From Gammaproteobacteria bacterium (lineage in GTDB: Bacteria > Pseudomonadota > Gammaproteobacteria > SZUA-152): 47,448 nt of DNA. Below, in pieces: positions 34,467 through 43,654 of the stretch. Location: contig JAKISS010000021.1 of the NCBI GenBank assembly GCA_021648485.1, positions 1 to 47,448 of the forward strand. Direction: 5' to 3'. Made by a program: the position numbers and the translations under genes. Under the pieces are notes generated by a model. It was not told where the DNA came from. It worked only from the letters and a program-made list of their open reading frames with translations, and did not search any database. The first letter of the stretch is position 1. Every line of letters begins with the position of its first letter.

Positions 34467-36533
34467 ATGGACTTTAATAATATGCGTTGGCAGAACCCTG
34501 CTTGTTGTAAAATACAATTTCTTAAATGTGCAGCTTCAATTTTATTTCTGTTTTTTGTTTTTCCATCTGTAGGGTTTGGCTCAGGTGTCAGTATAGTGAC
34601 CGGCATTGCCGAACCGGGCGGGCAGGTATCGATTAGTCTGGAAGAACTCGGGTATGCAGACGGTATTCATTTCGCGAATACTGAAATCGGCCATGAAGCA
34701 AAGCTGGCTTACTCCCTTCCGCATGATACAAAAGTATCTTCTGCCAGTATTCACCTCCGTTATAACGCTTCATCGTTACTGGGTCAGCGTTCAAATATCC
34801 TGCTGCTGGCGAATGGTCATCCACTTAAGCAGGTGCAGTTGACGGATGAGCAATACCGCCGTGATCTCAGGGTCGAGATTCCTGTCAATGTAATACAGCC
34901 GGGTACTCTGAATATCACCATTAAAGTCACCTTGCTCACCACAAATGATCGTCATCCGGATGCGCGTACCAGCGGTGCTTTACTGCATATTGAAGCAGAT
35001 TCAACACTAACCATTGGCTATCAGGACGATATTGCCTCACTGCGTGATGCCTGGATACTGTTACCCGGGAAGGTGATTCTGACAATACCGGACAGACCCT
35101 TTTCCGAAGATGAATTTAATGCCGTCTGGGGGATCATGGACCATCTGTACCGCCAGGGAAAAAATGTTGTCATTACGCATTATCCTGAAATTGGTCATAT
35201 CGTCATCGGGGACAGATCAAACCTGAAGAAGCAGTTGCTGCTGGAATTACAGTCAGCACAGCCGAAGCAGGAACCCCCGGGCCTGTTGCAAACCCTTGAT
35301 GATGACAACACGATTATGTTGCTGAGCAGCCCGTTGCGCAGTGTTATTTCTATTACCCGGCCTGCTGAGATATCAGCTTCGGCATTGATGAATACCACCT
35401 GGCAAAAACTGGTGGCAGGACACCAGTATAAAGTGCTGACAACCGGTTCCGGTGAAAAATTTACCGGTTCGGATGATGGCATGCATGAGATAAGACTTGC
35501 CGATTTTGGTATGGACACATCAACCCGTTATATTTGGGCCAATACGGAATGGAATCTGTTACTGGATCCTTTCAGGATGCCGGCCGGCACACGCCCGGCG
35601 GTATTGTTTTTGGATTTGATGGTGCCGCCGCCGTCCAATAAGGCAGCGTTCAGTTTATATGCCTATTTGAATGATATTATGGTGCATGCACAACACCTGG
35701 ATGGCCGTGATGGTGTACAGCATCTTCAAATTTCACTACCTGATCGATATCAGCAATTGTATAATAATTTGCGGATACAAATTATGAATACAGAGTCAGT
35801 CAGTGACAATTCTGAACAGGGGCTGACTACATTCCCGGTGCAACTATTGCCAGAAAGCACCTTGATTGTTGAACAAAACACCACGAAACCTGAACGATTT
35901 GTCGATCTTCCGGCCTATCTTGCCGAACAATTTGATATTTACCTGCCTTCGGCCTATCTCGACAGCCCGGAACAGTCATTGCTCTTTACCGCTGCTTTTA
36001 CCGCAAACTTTCCGGTACCTTTTGCTGAGCGTAAGGCTGTTTTTGTCAAACCAGGCAATACCCTGACTCCTGTACGCCCGTTTATTGCATTGGGCGATGT
36101 TGTGTTTTCAGAACTGGATGCACCGGTGCGTTTTGACCAGGGTGTTATTGAGGTCAGGGACAGAAAAGGCGAGTCTTTGTTGAAAGTGAATGAGTTATCG
36201 GGAATCGCCATTGCGCAGCTTGTTACCAGTCATGGTCAGCACGGATTGTGGTTACGTTCCGGTGACAGTGACCCTTACCCGGATGTACGCAGGTTATTTC
36301 TCAATGAAGATGATGTTGCTTTTGCGGATCGCAATGGTTTGCTGTTCAGTCTGAATAGTACGGAGCCTACTTTGGCTAGAGTACATTACCCATCAACCCG
36401 CCACTGGCTGGCAACCATCAGTGAATATCGTTTTTGGATTATGGCTTTTGTATGGCTGCTTCTGGTGCTGGGTATTGTTTATTTGTTTAGACGCCAGCGT
36501 CAACAGCAAAGCAATAACCGTAAGCCTGTGTGA
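34467..36533 (+). CDS. BcsB-like periplasmic subunit of a polysaccharide synthase
   Basis: A 688-residue protein with an N-terminal signal (CAASILFLFFVFPSVGFGSG), a long beta-rich periplasmic region and one C-terminal transmembrane helix (FWIMAFVWLLLVLGIVYLF) followed by basic residues. This is the BcsB layout. The segment LRYNASSLLGQRSNILLLANG and the following VEIPVNVIQPGTLNITIKV resemble the carbohydrate-binding/flavodoxin-like modules of BcsB. BcsB helps the synthase pass the growing chain across the periplasm. ATG 34467 follows GGGGTG by ten bases. It is the first gene of the seven-gene operon and ends 13 bases before the synthase gene. Polymer identity is unknown; it need not be cellulose. 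Confidence 0.8.
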   Translation: MDFNNMRWQNPACCKIQFLKCAASILFLFFVFPSVGFGSGVSIVTGIAEPGGQVSISLEELGYADGIHFANTEIGHEAKLAYSLPHDTKVSSASIHLRYNASSLLGQRSNILLLANGHPLKQVQLTDEQYRRDLRVEIPVNVIQPGTLNITIKVTLLTTNDRHPDARTSGALLHIEADSTLTIGYQDDIASLRDAWILLPGKVILTIPDRPFSEDEFNAVWGIMDHLYRQGKNVVITHYPEIGHIVIGDRSNLKKQLLLELQSAQPKQEPPGLLQTLDDDNTIMLLSSPLRSVISITRPAEISASALMNTTWQKLVAGHQYKVLTTGSGEKFTGSDDGMHEIRLADFGMDTSTRYIWANTEWNLLLDPFRMPAGTRPAVLFLDLMVPPPSNKAAFSLYAYLNDIMVHAQHLDGRDGVQHLQISLPDRYQQLYNNLRIQIMNTESVSDNSEQGLTTFPVQLLPESTLIVEQNTTKPERFVDLPAYLAEQFDIYLPSAYLDSPEQSLLFTAAFTANFPVPFAERKAVFVKPGNTLTPVRPFIALGDVVFSELDAPVRFDQGVIEVRDRKGESLLKVNELSGIAIAQLVTSHGQHGLWLRSGDSDPYPDVRRLFLNEDDVAFADRNGLLFSLNSTEPTLARVHYPSTRHWLATISEYRFWIMAFVWLLLVLGIVYLFRRQRQQQSNNRKPV

Positions 36534-36546
36534 GGCGATAAGATCT

Positions 36547-38448
36547 ATGGATGGCTCAACCATTTTTATGAAGGATACGCTAAGCGATTCTGCTCCGCTT
36601 GGGGAGTTATTGATTGCCCGTGGATTACTTCAACAGAAGCAGCTGGACACTGCGCTTGAATTGCAAAAAAAATGGGGTACACGTCTGGGCGATATTCTGC
36701 TCTCCAAGGGATGGGTGCGTGCTCAGGACTTTTATCTCACGCTTGCCATTCAGTATCAAAAACCATTTGTTGATCTTTTTAAAGAGCGTCCGGATAAAAC
36801 GTTATGGAAAAATGACGAGCTTACCCGTTACACAGAACTGCTTGTGTTGCCTTTGCGTAAAATGGATGAAGGAATTCTGTTTGCTGTGGCCGACCCGACA
36901 CCCGCAGTGTTTGAGTATATGGATGAGCATAGTGATGGTGTGTATGATTATGTCATAACCTCCAAGTTTGACATTATATGGTCAGCGCAAAACGAGGCAG
37001 ATCATCATTTTAGTGACCGGGCCGTGAATGAGCTTGCCCGAGAGCAGCCAGTGAATTCCGCCGGACAGGTCTTTACCCGCGCACAACTGTTCTGGATATT
37101 TGGTTTGTTATCTGTGGTCATTGTGTCCACTACATTCTGGCCCATTGCCACTCTGGTTCTGGCGAATGTTTTTATCAGCCTTTTTATGCTGTTGAATTTC
37201 GGTTTGCGTATGTTGTTTGCATGGGTCGGCAGCCATGCAAAAATTGATGTCAAGGTCACGGATGAAGAAGTTCGTGCGATCAATGATCGTGACTTGCCTT
37301 TTTATACGGTTCTTGTCCCCATGTACAAAGAGCCCAGCGTATTGCCAATTATTACCGAATCGCTGAGAAATATTGACTATCCACTGTCAAAGCTGGATAT
37401 CAAGCTGATACTGGAAGAGGATGACGAGGAAACCATTGCCGCAGCCAAAAATCTTAACCTGGAAAGTATGTTCGAGATTATTCGTGTTCCGGTTTCGCTG
37501 CCGAAAACCAAGCCCAAAGCCTGCAATTATGCACTGAGTTTCGCGCGTGGCGAACTGGTGACGATTTATGATGCCGAGGACAAGCCTGAACGTGACCAGT
37601 TAAAGAAAGCGGTTATCGCTTTTCGCAAAGCGCCGGAGAATACGGCGGTCATTCAGGCGCGCCTTAATTATTTTAACGCCAATGAAAACTGGCTCACACG
37701 GATGTTCACGCTGGAGTACTCCCTCTGGTTTGATTTTTATCTGCCTGCACTTGAGGCACTGAAAATACCCATACCTCTGGGAGGTACCTCTAACCATTTC
37801 AAACTTCGGATTCTGAAAAAAGTTAACGCATGGGATCCCTATAATGTCACGGAAGATGCGGATCTGGGTGTCCGCCTGACGCAGCTGAATTACCATGTGG
37901 GTGTGGTCAACTCGACGACCTATGAAGAGGCTACTAACCGGTTTGGTAACTGGATCAGGCAGCGTTCACGCTGGATCAAGGGTTATATGCAAACGTACCT
38001 TGTGCATATGCGTCATCCTGTGCGCTTGTATCGATCACTGGGGCATGTTGGTTTTTGGGGTTTCCAGTTTTTCATCGGCGGAGCTGTTCTCAGTTGTCTG
38101 TTGGCACCCCTCCTTTATTTAACATATTTCGGCTGGCTGTATACTCAGACCCATGTGCTGGATGTCATTTTCCCCTCTATTATTCTGTATGCCAGTCTGT
38201 TCAGTCTGTTGCTGGGTAACGGGCTGTTGATCTACCTGTCAACATTGTGCGTCTTCAAACGTCACTTGTATCACCTCATACCCTGGGCACTGACGGTCCC
38301 GGTTTACTGGCTGATGATGTCAATTGCGGCCTATAAAGCACTTTGGCAGCTTATTCATAAACCTTTCTACTGGGAAAAAACCACGCATGGCTTGACTAAT
38401 TTTTTGCATGTTGACCCGCGTAAGAAAAAAGATCAGGCCGACGTATGA
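36547..38448 (+). CDS. Processive GT2 polysaccharide synthase with N-terminal MshEN domain
   Basis: A 633-residue inner-membrane glycosyltransferase, BcsA-like. ATG 36547 lies after GAGG; an earlier open start overlaps the BcsB-like gene and adds nothing. Residues about 15-140 are a GspE/MshEN-type domain with two tandem motifs (LGELLIARGLLQQKQLDTAL and RLGDILLSKGWVRAQDFYL), a type known in MshE and NfrB to bind c-di-GMP. Two membrane helices follow, then the GT2 core: VPMYKEPS, DAED (about 342), TEDADLG (about 436) and QRSRW (about 472-476), the full D, DxD, TED, QxxRW set of processive synthases. Four or so further helices close the protein. No PilZ domain is present, so MshEN may replace it as the c-di-GMP switch. 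Confidence 0.88.
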   Translation: MDGSTIFMKDTLSDSAPLGELLIARGLLQQKQLDTALELQKKWGTRLGDILLSKGWVRAQDFYLTLAIQYQKPFVDLFKERPDKTLWKNDELTRYTELLVLPLRKMDEGILFAVADPTPAVFEYMDEHSDGVYDYVITSKFDIIWSAQNEADHHFSDRAVNELAREQPVNSAGQVFTRAQLFWIFGLLSVVIVSTTFWPIATLVLANVFISLFMLLNFGLRMLFAWVGSHAKIDVKVTDEEVRAINDRDLPFYTVLVPMYKEPSVLPIITESLRNIDYPLSKLDIKLILEEDDEETIAAAKNLNLESMFEIIRVPVSLPKTKPKACNYALSFARGELVTIYDAEDKPERDQLKKAVIAFRKAPENTAVIQARLNYFNANENWLTRMFTLEYSLWFDFYLPALEALKIPIPLGGTSNHFKLRILKKVNAWDPYNVTEDADLGVRLTQLNYHVGVVNSTTYEEATNRFGNWIRQRSRWIKGYMQTYLVHMRHPVRLYRSLGHVGFWGFQFFIGGAVLSCLLAPLLYLTYFGWLYTQTHVLDVIFPSIILYASLFSLLLGNGLLIYLSTLCVFKRHLYHLIPWALTVPVYWLMMSIAAYKALWQLIHKPFYWEKTTHGLTNFLHVDPRKKKDQADV

Positions 38449-39932
38449 AAGTGAATCGACAGAGAGCGGATTTTGCCTGGCTATTGTTGCTTGGGGTTTT
38501 GCTGACCGGTTTTTGTCTTTGGTTGACAGGAAACAACTTCAGCCATGAAATGGCACTACGGGACTGGGTGAAGGTGCTGGGTGTTCTGGATGCAGATCCA
38601 TTCCGCCTTGAGAACCTTGGCCTGGATACACCTCATCTGCCTTTGTATTTATTGATACCCTTTGCCTGGTTGTCGCCAGATGCTCAAGGTGTGGCACCGT
38701 ATCTATTATCTACTTTATTGATCGCGCTATTGCTGACGGTTTGGAATCACCAATTGCGTCATCAGGCATTTGTATTGTGGCAACGTCTCCTGCTGCTCAT
38801 GCTGGTATTGTTTCAGGCACCTTTGTTATGGGCAGCCACGACAGGTGGACATCTTGCACTTACCCTTCTGATTTTTTATTTCATCTATCTGGCCTGTTTG
38901 CGGATGAATTTTCAGGCGGATCTGCGTTCTTTTATTATGCTGGGTCTGTTGCTGGGCCTGTTATTTTTTGTTGATGCTGTGGCGTTGTTTATCTTTATCG
39001 CCCTGTTTCCTTTTTTCGCATTAATTGCACCACGGCGTATTTTTCTGGAAGCGCCCTTGAGTGTTTATATTGTTATCTGTATTCCGCTGGGTGTGGCTGT
39101 GTTGGCATGGGCGTATCTTGGCTGGATTTTTGAAGGCGGGCCAGGTCATTTTATTCATCAACCTGGCTCCACATTTCTTGGAGCCAGGCAGTATGCCGCT
39201 GATTCACCCTGGCTGATTCAGTATGGTGGCCAATGGTTTGCGCCACTGGCTGCGGCGTTTATGCTGCTGCTGGTTTATTTTCCCGTTGTTTTTCTGTTGT
39301 TGGCACTGGCCGCAAAACATAAGAATCACCTGAAGGTTACTCTGGCATTGATGTCAGTTCCACTGATTGCCATCGCTTTTGCGACCAGTAAATTTTACCT
39401 TGAGCGTCCGGTTGAACTATTGGCGCTGGTCATGGTGGCGGTTATGGCGGAGCTAAGCGTTCTCCAGGTTAGAAAAGGCTGGACGTTCCCGGCTGTCGTA
39501 CTGCTGCTGATTGCGGGAGGGGCATCTGGCTGGCACAGTTTTCTACAAACGCCGGATCCTATCGTGCGTGACTGGCAAAATGCGCTTTTTGCCCGTTTGG
39601 ATAATGCGCATGCGGCAGATGTTGCATTGGGACAATTCCTGTCTCATCAGCAGGGTAAGGTGCTTATCGATAATTTTACTGCCTATCGTGTTATTGCAGC
39701 TCATGGCGATACAGAAAAAATGGCATTGCCCAAGTCTGACTTGTTCAAGTTACAGGTTCGTCGGCAGGTACCGGATATCCAATACATTGTCGTGCCTGAT
39801 CCGCGTGCAGGCCAGGGGGGCTGGGATCGTATCAATAAACATTTTCCTGACCTGTATCGTTCTGGAATGAAAGACTATCAGCAGGTTTATGATTATCAGG
39901 GTTGGCGGGTATTCAAACATGTTGCTGGCTGA
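38445..39932 (+). CDS. Polytopic membrane protein of the exopolysaccharide operon (GT-C-like)
   Basis: A 495-residue inner-membrane protein with about ten hydrophobic helices, and a periplasmic C-terminal domain from about 395. The early loop motif MALRDWVKVLGVLDADPFRL and the alternating helix/loop plan recall GT-C (ArnT/PMT-like) glycosyltransferases that use lipid-linked sugars, but no decisive catalytic motif was found. It overlaps the synthase gene by 4 bases and the hydrolase gene by 14. It may decorate the polymer with lipid-delivered residues; this is inference. Confidence 0.75.
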   Translation: MKVNRQRADFAWLLLLGVLLTGFCLWLTGNNFSHEMALRDWVKVLGVLDADPFRLENLGLDTPHLPLYLLIPFAWLSPDAQGVAPYLLSTLLIALLLTVWNHQLRHQAFVLWQRLLLLMLVLFQAPLLWAATTGGHLALTLLIFYFIYLACLRMNFQADLRSFIMLGLLLGLLFFVDAVALFIFIALFPFFALIAPRRIFLEAPLSVYIVICIPLGVAVLAWAYLGWIFEGGPGHFIHQPGSTFLGARQYAADSPWLIQYGGQWFAPLAAAFMLLLVYFPVVFLLLALAAKHKNHLKVTLALMSVPLIAIAFATSKFYLERPVELLALVMVAVMAELSVLQVRKGWTFPAVVLLLIAGGASGWHSFLQTPDPIVRDWQNALFARLDNAHAADVALGQFLSHQQGKVLIDNFTAYRVIAAHGDTEKMALPKSDLFKLQVRRQVPDIQYIVVPDPRAGQGGWDRINKHFPDLYRSGMKDYQQVYDYQGWRVFKHVAG

Positions 39933-40983
39933 TAAATTGCGTAATCTGCTGCTGTTATGGGCTTGTATGCTGCTGTTAATCACTCAGAGCGCTGATGCAA
40001 GCTGTTCGTCACCCGTCCTGCATGGATTCAATTTTCTACAGGACAGACAGACTGCACTGGACTCACCAAAGGTTTGCCAGTCGCTTCAGAAACTTCATCA
40101 GACCGGTGCCAATTCTGTCGCTTTTATCCCTTTTATGAAACAGGAAAGCCCACAAACAACGAATCTGTTTTTAGCTGACAATGTGTCTGATAAGGAACTG
40201 ATTGCGGGGATACGTGAAGCAAAACGCCAGGGATTGCATGTTGTTGTTAAGCCGCAATTGCTGGTCAGCGGCTCCTGGGCTGGACGGATTCAACTGGCGA
40301 CAGATGCGGATGAGAAAACCTGGTTCAAACGTTATATTGCGCATTTAACCCACTATGCCAGGATCGCGGAAACCAACAAAGCCGATGCTTTTGTGCTGGG
40401 TACCGAGATGAAACGGCTGAGAAAGAGCAAATACTGGCCGGATGTTATTCAGACCATACGCCGTCACTTTAGCGGGCACATCACCTATGCCGCGCATGGC
40501 ATAGATGGCGTTATTGCATTTCCATACTGGGACTTGCTGGACAGTGTCGGCGTTACATTGTACCCGGTGTTCCCGGAAAAAGCCGATGCCGGCCAAGTGC
40601 GTGAGGTGATTAAACAGCGCATTAACAAACTTGGGGAAATTATCCGCAAACAGAAGGGAAAAACCGCCTGGATACTTGAAATCGGTACACCATCGGCTGA
40701 AGGTTGGGAGCGATATCCCTGGGACTGGCGGAAATTACGCGAGGAAAACCCACGGGCAGACAGCCAAATGCAGGCTGTCATTATGAAAGAGTGGTTAATG
40801 TCTATGGACAGATCATGGATTGAAGGTGTCTGGATATGGAAATGGAGAAGTTCACCGCAAGCCGGGGGTGAAGAAGACCCGGGTTATACGGTACAAAACA
40901 AACCGGCACAGCGGGTGATTCAGACAGCCTGGCAATGTGCCACGTCAATTCCGGATTATGGGCAGGATCTATGCAAAGACTAG
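39919..40983 (+). CDS. GH113-like glycoside hydrolase, exported
   Basis: A 354-residue protein. ATG 39919 begins a signal peptide (LLLLWACMLLLITQSADA). A TIM-barrel of the GH113 type follows: HGFNFLQDRQTALDSPKVC, then GANSVAFIPFM and GLHVVVKPQLLV. VLGTEMKRL supplies the probable acid/base Glu (about 163), and TAWILEIGTPS the probable nucleophile Glu (about 254). GVWIWKWRSSP closes the barrel. Family members cut beta-mannans and related chains. In an exopolysaccharide operon it would trim or edit the polymer in the periplasm, as BcsZ does for cellulose. It overlaps both neighbouring genes. Confidence 0.82.
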   Translation: MLLADKLRNLLLLWACMLLLITQSADASCSSPVLHGFNFLQDRQTALDSPKVCQSLQKLHQTGANSVAFIPFMKQESPQTTNLFLADNVSDKELIAGIREAKRQGLHVVVKPQLLVSGSWAGRIQLATDADEKTWFKRYIAHLTHYARIAETNKADAFVLGTEMKRLRKSKYWPDVIQTIRRHFSGHITYAAHGIDGVIAFPYWDLLDSVGVTLYPVFPEKADAGQVREVIKQRINKLGEIIRKQKGKTAWILEIGTPSAEGWERYPWDWRKLREENPRADSQMQAVIMKEWLMSMDRSWIEGVWIWKWRSSPQAGGEEDPGYTVQNKPAQRVIQTAWQCATSIPDYGQDLCKD

Positions 40984-41816
40984 TTTGTCCAAAATATTTT
41001 AAACAGATGCTGTTTGGTGTGGCCATGTTGACATGTGCAACCATCGTGCAGGCTGCCAGTCCCTGGATGCGTTCTGAAGCAGAGCGTTTTTACTGGGCAG
41101 GTATCACGTATTCAACAGGGGATCAGCGTTGGGACGACAAGAGTAACCAGAAAAAGGTGGACTGTCGAAACAGTGACTGGTACATGCACCAAAAAGTCGA
41201 ATACGGGTATAGCTACTATTACACTCTGATTGCGGGATTAAGTGCCGCCTCTGCCAATTGTGGCGATGACAGTCTGACCGGAGCGGGAGATCTGACCCTG
41301 GGTATCCGGGGACGGCTGGATAAGTATAGCAATGGTAAAAGCTGGGAGATTACGACCATTATTCCGACGGGGTATGAGCGGGATAATTCGTCGCGTCCGG
41401 GTAATGGCCGGTTTGGTATCGAGGCAGGTGTCGCCTGGTTACTCAAAGAGGGAGAGGGAGAATTGACCAGTTCCTGGTCATGGCAGGGAGGGGTTGCCAT
41501 TCGACTTTGGCAGGGGCCACCTGCGGACCAGTTTCTCGGTTACTTATCGGTACAGCGCCGTATTGCCGCCGTTGGTAAAATTGGTATGCGCATCAGCGGT
41601 GATTTTTCTTTTCGCAATGAATCGCCTGAAAAAACAAAATTTGAAAATCGTACCCGCTTGACGGATTTCGATAAATTAAGAGCCGCAGTCTCATGGTCCA
41701 GTCGTATCAATGCGCGCTGGTCCTGGCAAACTAATGTTGGTCATGTCCTGTGGGGTAGAAACGTAACTGACAATCTGACTGTTGGTTTAAACATCAGCTA
41801 TGACTGGAGCCAGTGA
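40971..41816 (+). CDS. Outer-membrane beta-barrel protein of the exopolysaccharide operon
   Basis: A 281-residue protein. ATG 40971 lies 5 bases after AGGA inside the end of the hydrolase gene. A signal peptide ends at about VQAAS. The rest is rich in amphipathic strands (YEYGYSYYYTLIAGL-like, AGDLTLGIRGRLD, WSWQGGVAIRLW) and ends NLTVGLNISYDWSQ, a plausible barrel terminus. It is a candidate outer-membrane channel or anchor for the polymer. No match to BcsC or AlgE is evident. It overlaps the CotH gene by 4 bases. Confidence 0.72.
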   Translation: MQRLVCPKYFKQMLFGVAMLTCATIVQAASPWMRSEAERFYWAGITYSTGDQRWDDKSNQKKVDCRNSDWYMHQKVEYGYSYYYTLIAGLSAASANCGDDSLTGAGDLTLGIRGRLDKYSNGKSWEITTIIPTGYERDNSSRPGNGRFGIEAGVAWLLKEGEGELTSSWSWQGGVAIRLWQGPPADQFLGYLSVQRRIAAVGKIGMRISGDFSFRNESPEKTKFENRTRLTDFDKLRAAVSWSSRINARWSWQTNVGHVLWGRNVTDNLTVGLNISYDWSQ

Positions 41817-43654
41817 ACCTTGTGAAATTATCCATTGATTTTATTTACCGACCTGCCGGGATAGTGGTGTTATCCAGGGTGCTTGTATTGTTTTTTCTGA
41901 GTATGGCTGTCCATGCAGATGAGCGATGGACCGCAGATAAAGCGAGCATGGTTAAAAATGCCGAAGAGCAAACCGGTTTATCCCGGATAAGTATCGGTAC
42001 CCTGCATCTCAAAATGCGACCGATTGATGCAGACGTTCTGTTTCGTAAAGATCCGCACGATAAATCCTCATTCGCCGTCAGCATCGTGGATGACACCGGA
42101 GAAATATTGAAAGGGCGTATCAAGGTATCAGGTAGTTTCACTCGCCGTTTCCCTAAGAAAAGTATTTCTATCAAGCTTGAAAATGGACAGCTGTGGAAAG
42201 GCCAACAAAAAGCATCCCTCGATGCCATGGCAACCGATGGCTCGATGCAGCGTGAATGGCTTGCCTGGCAATTGGTGCATGCGCTGGGCATGCCTGGCCC
42301 TGAACTGCAATACGTGCGTGTCTATATCAACAACCGCTACAGCGGGCTGTTTATGCATACCGAGTGGCTCGATACCGGCGTTATGGCACGTTACAGACTG
42401 GGTGCTGACGGACAGTTTTTTCATCCTTCAGACTCACAGTTCTGTGGTGATTTTCTGCCACATAGCAAAAAAAACCTGAAAGACTGCTGGTTTAAACTCT
42501 CACCACGGGATAAGGATTTTTCACCTTTGCAGACACTTATGGATGAAATTGCGCAAACACCGATTAAAGCATTTCATGAATACCTTGAAACGCACTTTGA
42601 CGTTGATTCGGTAATTAATTGGCTGGCACTCAATGTGCTCACCAGTAATGGTGATACCTATAATAAAAACTACTTTCTTTATCGGTCAACGGTTACCGGG
42701 AAGTGGGTGGTTATCCCCTGGGATTATGACCTGTCTTTCGGGCGTAACTGGGATGCTTATCTTCCCTTTCCCGAAAACATCCTGAATGATAATTTTCAGT
42801 ATTTTTATCCTCCTGAACTGGGTGCGCCCAATCCATTAAAAGAAAAAACATTACGCAACCCGGCACTCAATCAGCTTTTCACTGAACGAATGTTGCACTT
42901 ACTGGGCGAGGAACAACATGGGGCAGAGGCAACTTTTGGCTGGTTCAGCCCGCAAGCCATGCAAGAACGTATTAACAGTACCGCGAGCAGATTACAGCCT
43001 GAACGCATTGATGACCCCTATCTTAAAGACAGTGCGATTGATTTTGCGCAGGAAACGGAAAGCCTTTGGCATTATGTACAGCGACGGCATGCGTATTTAC
43101 GTGAAATTTTCACAGGCGTTGTTCCCTGGAACCCGGAGCTGGCAATCTGGAATCCGGTGGATGCACCACCACGCCCGGCATTGAGCGTCAGTTTATTTGC
43201 CAGCCAGCAAGTCTCCGGTAACGGACAGTATGCAATAATCGCAGCACCGGCTTATGGGTATTTGCTGGCGGCGATAAAACTGAAAGATAATAACGGGGAG
43301 GCTGCCAAGTTCAACGTTGAGTCTGACATAAAGCACACACCCGCTATTTTCCCGCCCGGCTATGATCCTGCATCCTGCATTCAGCGCAGCTGGTTTATTA
43401 CTTTGCGAACACCCTTCACATCGCGGGTCATGGATTTGCAACTGGATTATTTACAGGAAGACTCACGGCGACAGGAACTGGGAAGCGGTGGTATTGAGCA
43501 AAATCTTACACTTTGGGTGTTGGATGGACAGCGCTGGCACAAGCTCAAAACGCAGGTCAATCCCTTGTCAAATGTGATCAGCACTCAAAATATGACAATC
43601 AACCCATCACAAATGCTGCGTTTTGTTGCCTGTCCGGAAAGTACAGAAAGTTAA
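41813..43654 (+). CDS. Exported CotH-family kinase-like protein
   Basis: A 613-residue protein with an N-terminal export signal (IVVLSRVLVLFFLSMAVHA), so it acts outside the cytoplasm. The CotH kinase core is clear: GRIKVSGSFTRRFPKKSISI with lysines at 115-116, VRVYINNRYSGLFMHTEWLD, NWLALNVLTSNGDTYNKNYF with candidate catalytic Asp at about 281, and VVIPWDYDLSFG with metal-binding Asp at about 304 and 306. CotH proteins are atypical ATP-dependent protein kinases. About 170 residues at the C-terminus form a separate beta-rich domain with the sequence FPPGYDPASCIQRSW. The GTG start overlaps the previous stop; a second GTG lies nine bases later. It shares one base (TAATG) with the transporter gene. 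Confidence 0.85.
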   Translation: MNLVKLSIDFIYRPAGIVVLSRVLVLFFLSMAVHADERWTADKASMVKNAEEQTGLSRISIGTLHLKMRPIDADVLFRKDPHDKSSFAVSIVDDTGEILKGRIKVSGSFTRRFPKKSISIKLENGQLWKGQQKASLDAMATDGSMQREWLAWQLVHALGMPGPELQYVRVYINNRYSGLFMHTEWLDTGVMARYRLGADGQFFHPSDSQFCGDFLPHSKKNLKDCWFKLSPRDKDFSPLQTLMDEIAQTPIKAFHEYLETHFDVDSVINWLALNVLTSNGDTYNKNYFLYRSTVTGKWVVIPWDYDLSFGRNWDAYLPFPENILNDNFQYFYPPELGAPNPLKEKTLRNPALNQLFTERMLHLLGEEQHGAEATFGWFSPQAMQERINSTASRLQPERIDDPYLKDSAIDFAQETESLWHYVQRRHAYLREIFTGVVPWNPELAIWNPVDAPPRPALSVSLFASQQVSGNGQYAIIAAPAYGYLLAAIKLKDNNGEAAKFNVESDIKHTPAIFPPGYDPASCIQRSWFITLRTPFTSRVMDLQLDYLQEDSRRQELGSGGIEQNLTLWVLDGQRWHKLKTQVNPLSNVISTQNMTINPSQMLRFVACPESTES

